From the NCBI GenBank assembly GCA_002471225.1, contig DKPO01000018.1:1-64000 (forward strand): DNA of 64,000 nt, read 5' to 3'. Shown in pieces: positions 61,935-64,000 of this stretch; positions within the stretch are counted from its first letter, which is position 1, and every line of letters begins with the position of its first letter. This DNA comes from Porphyromonadaceae bacterium UBA7332 (lineage in GTDB: Bacteria; Bacteroidota; Bacteroidia; Bacteroidales; UBA7332). The translations under genes and the position numbers were made by a program. The notes below the pieces were generated by a model. The model was given only the letters and a program-made list of their open reading frames with translations, was not told the origin of the DNA and ran no database searches.

Positions 61935-63227
61935 TCAATTATTTATTTCATTGCCCATATAAACATCAATCATTTTGCGGTTGAACCAATAACTGTATTT
62001 ACTCTGGATATAGTTGTTTAATGCATTCAAATAGGAGTTTTGTTGTTGTAGCAGATCTGTTGTTGAGACAGCCCCTTTGTCAAACTTAGTCGTGAAAACA
62101 CGGAAGTTCTCGGCATAAGCGTCATTACTTATTTGTGCAGCCTGATACTTTTCGCGAAGTGAAGTGACATTCAAATATTCTTTTTCGAGTGAAGTCACCA
62201 GATTCAGTTCAGTCTGAGCATCTTCAAGTTGAGCCTGCTGAAGGCGGAAATTTGCCTGTTTTACATTCGATCGGGTCTTTCCTTTGTTCCAGAGCGGGAC
62301 ACTGATCGACACAGAAACCTGTTGCATCTGATTATCGTTGAACTGACTGCCCCAGCTACCGTTTCCTGTTCCGTTATAATTAGTACCTATAGAACCGTTT
62401 AAAGAAAGAGTAGGTGAATACCCTCCTTTAGCAATCTTTACATCCAGTTCCGCCAAATCAATATTGCGTGACGTGATTTGTAGGTCAGGCAGCCAGGCAA
62501 GCGTTTGTTCGATAACCGTATTTAAAGGCGGGAGCGCCAGAGCTTCCAGTGAGAAGGATTGAGGATGCTCTACTTTTACAGGCGTATCCGGATTTATACA
62601 CAATAGCTTTTTCAGATCCAGTAAAGCATTGTCCCGATTAATTTCGCTGTTGGTCAGTGCATAAGAATCGGAAGTGTACTGAGCCTGGAGAAGCAGGTAA
62701 TCACTCTCAAGAATTTCTCCGGCTCTATATCGGATCTGACCCTGATTCATCATTTCTTTACTGATGGCAGCAACCGACTTTTGGTACTCAAGCAGTTCTT
62801 CATTCATAATTACGGAAAGATATGCCTGTATAATGTCTATCATCAGGTTATTCTGAGCTTGAATTATCTTCGAATCGCTTTGGGAATAAGCAACTTTCGC
62901 ACGTTTAATGGCATTCATTTGCTGACCGCCTTTCCATAATGTCATAGAGGTATTCAGATTATACGAACCATTGTTTCCGTTGTTTGAATAACTCTGAGAA
63001 ACAGATCCCTGCAAATCGGGTAATAAATCTCTTTTGGACTGAGCCACCTCTTCTTTTGTTCCCGCTTTGGAAATTTCAAGAATCTGCTGACCGTAATTGC
63101 TACTCAAAGCATAGTTTATAGCTTCTTTGAGCGTAAAGGTTTGTTCTTTTTTATCGCTCTGAGCAAAGAGAGATACAGAACCTGCCAGTATCAGGAGATA
63201 TAAAATCATTTGTTTTTTCATCTGCAT
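61935..63227 (-). CDS. TolC-family outer-membrane efflux protein (second)
   Basis: The 430-residue protein has a signal peptide (ending SVSLFAQS near 24). Two TolC-type helical repeats follow (TLKEAINYALSSNYGQQILEISKAG; SQSYSNNGNNGSYNLNTSMTLWKGGQQMNAIKRAK; TTKFDKGAVSTTDLLQQQNSYLNALNNYIQSKYSYWFNRKMI). It opens the second exporter operon, with the adaptor gene starting five bases after its stop. It is clearly distinct from the TolC-family protein of the first exporter in sequence and length. Confidence 0.93.
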   Translation of the reverse strand: MQMKKQMILYLLILAGSVSLFAQSDKKEQTFTLKEAINYALSSNYGQQILEISKAGTKEEVAQSKRDLLPDLQGSVSQSYSNNGNNGSYNLNTSMTLWKGGQQMNAIKRAKVAYSQSDSKIIQAQNNLMIDIIQAYLSVIMNEELLEYQKSVAAISKEMMNQGQIRYRAGEILESDYLLLQAQYTSDSYALTNSEINRDNALLDLKKLLCINPDTPVKVEHPQSFSLEALALPPLNTVIEQTLAWLPDLQITSRNIDLAELDVKIAKGGYSPTLSLNGSIGTNYNGTGNGSWGSQFNDNQMQQVSVSISVPLWNKGKTRSNVKQANFRLQQAQLEDAQTELNLVTSLEKEYLNVTSLREKYQAAQISNDAYAENFRVFTTKFDKGAVSTTDLLQQQNSYLNALNNYIQSKYSYWFNRKMIDVYMGNEINN

Positions 63228-63312
63228 TCATTTTTTTGTTTCAAAGAAACCGATCAGGCAGCTCTTATAAAAGAGGTAACGATATACGGGCTGAACTAAT
63301 CGATGAAAACCC

Positions 63313-63951
63313 TTATTTAACCGACGAGTGTTTCTGACTGTCGGGATGTACGGATACGGTTGTTGTGGTATCCTTTCGCTTTTCCAGAATTTCATTCAGA
63401 GCATCGGAAATGACAGAGGCATTTTCCAAAAGATATAATCGTTTCAGCACCGAATCCTTTTCCTCTATCCGATTCAGCTTCGCAATGATCTCACGAGCCT
63501 TCTCGGCCCTTTTAGCCTGTTTATGACTACGAATCAATTCAACCGGATCCAGGCAACCCGAGTAGATAACGGGCGGACGGGTTTTCTGTAATTCTTTGAA
63601 AAATGATTTAGACATGACATTATTAAACATCTGTCTGTATTCTTCTCCGATGCGTTGGCTTTCCTTGTTATAGAGCATACTCCAAAGCATGGCTCTGCGC
63701 ATAAAATAAGAAGTGTCATTAGGTAAAATAAAGACACTTTCCAGTTGGGTCTGAATTTCTAAAAGAGAACTTTTGTCGATAAATTCAATAAAGGATGAAC
63801 TGTTCAGCAGGGATTCATTCAGAAGCGTATCTCCTATAAGAGGCAGAAGATTGCTTTTGTATTTATTCTCGTAGATAGTTGTATTATTTTCCTGAGTAAA
63901 GATAGAGAAACAACAACTCCAAAAAATAGTAAGTGTCAGGTATAGTTTCAT
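63313..63951 (-). CDS. Secreted helical protein, unknown function
   Basis: I do not recognise this 212-residue protein. It has a signal peptide (~1-19, ending SIFTQ). The mature part is predicted to be mostly helical, with a charged stretch around SHKQAKRAEKAREIIAKLNRIEEKDSVLKRLYLLEN and a Ser/Thr/His-rich C terminus. It lies 85 bases upstream of the second TolC gene on the same strand, so it may be the first gene of that operon or the last of a unit beyond the window. Residues 103-129 carry EYRQMFNNVMSKSFFKELQKTRPPVIYSGC, with one conserved-looking Cys. Confidence 0.6.
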   Translation of the reverse strand: MKLYLTLTIFWSCCFSIFTQENNTTIYENKYKSNLLPLIGDTLLNESLLNSSSFIEFIDKSSLLEIQTQLESVFILPNDTSYFMRRAMLWSMLYNKESQRIGEEYRQMFNNVMSKSFFKELQKTRPPVIYSGCLDPVELIRSHKQAKRAEKAREIIAKLNRIEEKDSVLKRLYLLENASVISDALNEILEKRKDTTTTVSVHPDSQKHSSVK

Positions 63952-64000
63952 TTGATTTAGCTTTAGATAATCAAATCGTGTGCATACAAATGAACGGATT

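Overview
The window is about 42% GC and reads as a Bacteroidota chromosome, most likely from a gut-type member of the Bacteroidales. The evidence is a SusC/SusD pair with lipoprotein glycanases, 6-bladed propeller, DUF1573 and DUF6377-type proteins, TAnnTTTG-type -7 promoter boxes, weak Shine-Dalgarno signals, and synteny such as recA next to a saccharopine/carboxynorspermidine dehydrogenase. The genus cannot be fixed from sequence alone. No phage, insertion sequence, plasmid or CRISPR locus is visible.

Layout. 1-4.4 kb: the end of a 6-bladed beta-propeller protein, an outer-membrane beta-barrel protein and a GH33 sialidase; the last two are followed by near-identical terminator repeats. 4.5-15.5 kb: a self-contained sigma-54 circuit. 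An NtrB-like kinase and NtrC-like regulator diverge from a five-gene MacAB/TolC-type exporter operon, and the gap between them holds a -24/-12 promoter and two matching palindromic operator sites. 15.5-16 kb: a 22-bp-period palindromic repeat and tRNA-His. 16-34 kb: mostly housekeeping genes on the minus strand: capA-like, dedA-like, folD, ffh, a frameshifted MATE gene, panD, panC, an AddA/RecB-like helicase-nuclease, DUF1573, recA, carboxynorspermidine-type dehydrogenase, PEBP, a Rieske-like lipoprotein, aldo/keto reductase and DUF418. Two small plus-strand genes (GNAT and VOC) lie within this stretch.

34-41.3 kb: a plus-strand catabolic cluster without SusC/D: GH89 alpha-N-acetylglucosaminidase, S1 sulfatase, MFS transporter and GH130 mannoside phosphorylase. 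It fits trimming of host N-glycan or sulfated glycan fragments, with import and phosphorolysis of the Man-GlcNAc type disaccharide. 41.4-55.3 kb: a polysaccharide utilisation locus: DUF6377-type membrane regulator, GH3, SusC, SusD, a surface glycan-binding lipoprotein, a GH16 laminarinase-type enzyme and a second GH3. The predicted substrate is beta-1,3-glucan (laminarin-like). 55.4-64 kb: a MutS-like ATPase with membrane helices, then on the minus strand a second MacAB-TolC exporter (TolC, MFP, ATPase, permease) with its own LytS/LytTR two-component system, and a secreted protein of unknown function.

The strongest items to follow up are the sigma-54 exporter circuit, the 22-bp palindromic array, a Rieske-like protein whose second ligand pair is Cys-Cys, the membrane-anchored MutS-like ATPase, and the regulator and leader of the beta-glucan locus. 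I did not find a clearly unprecedented multi-gene system.
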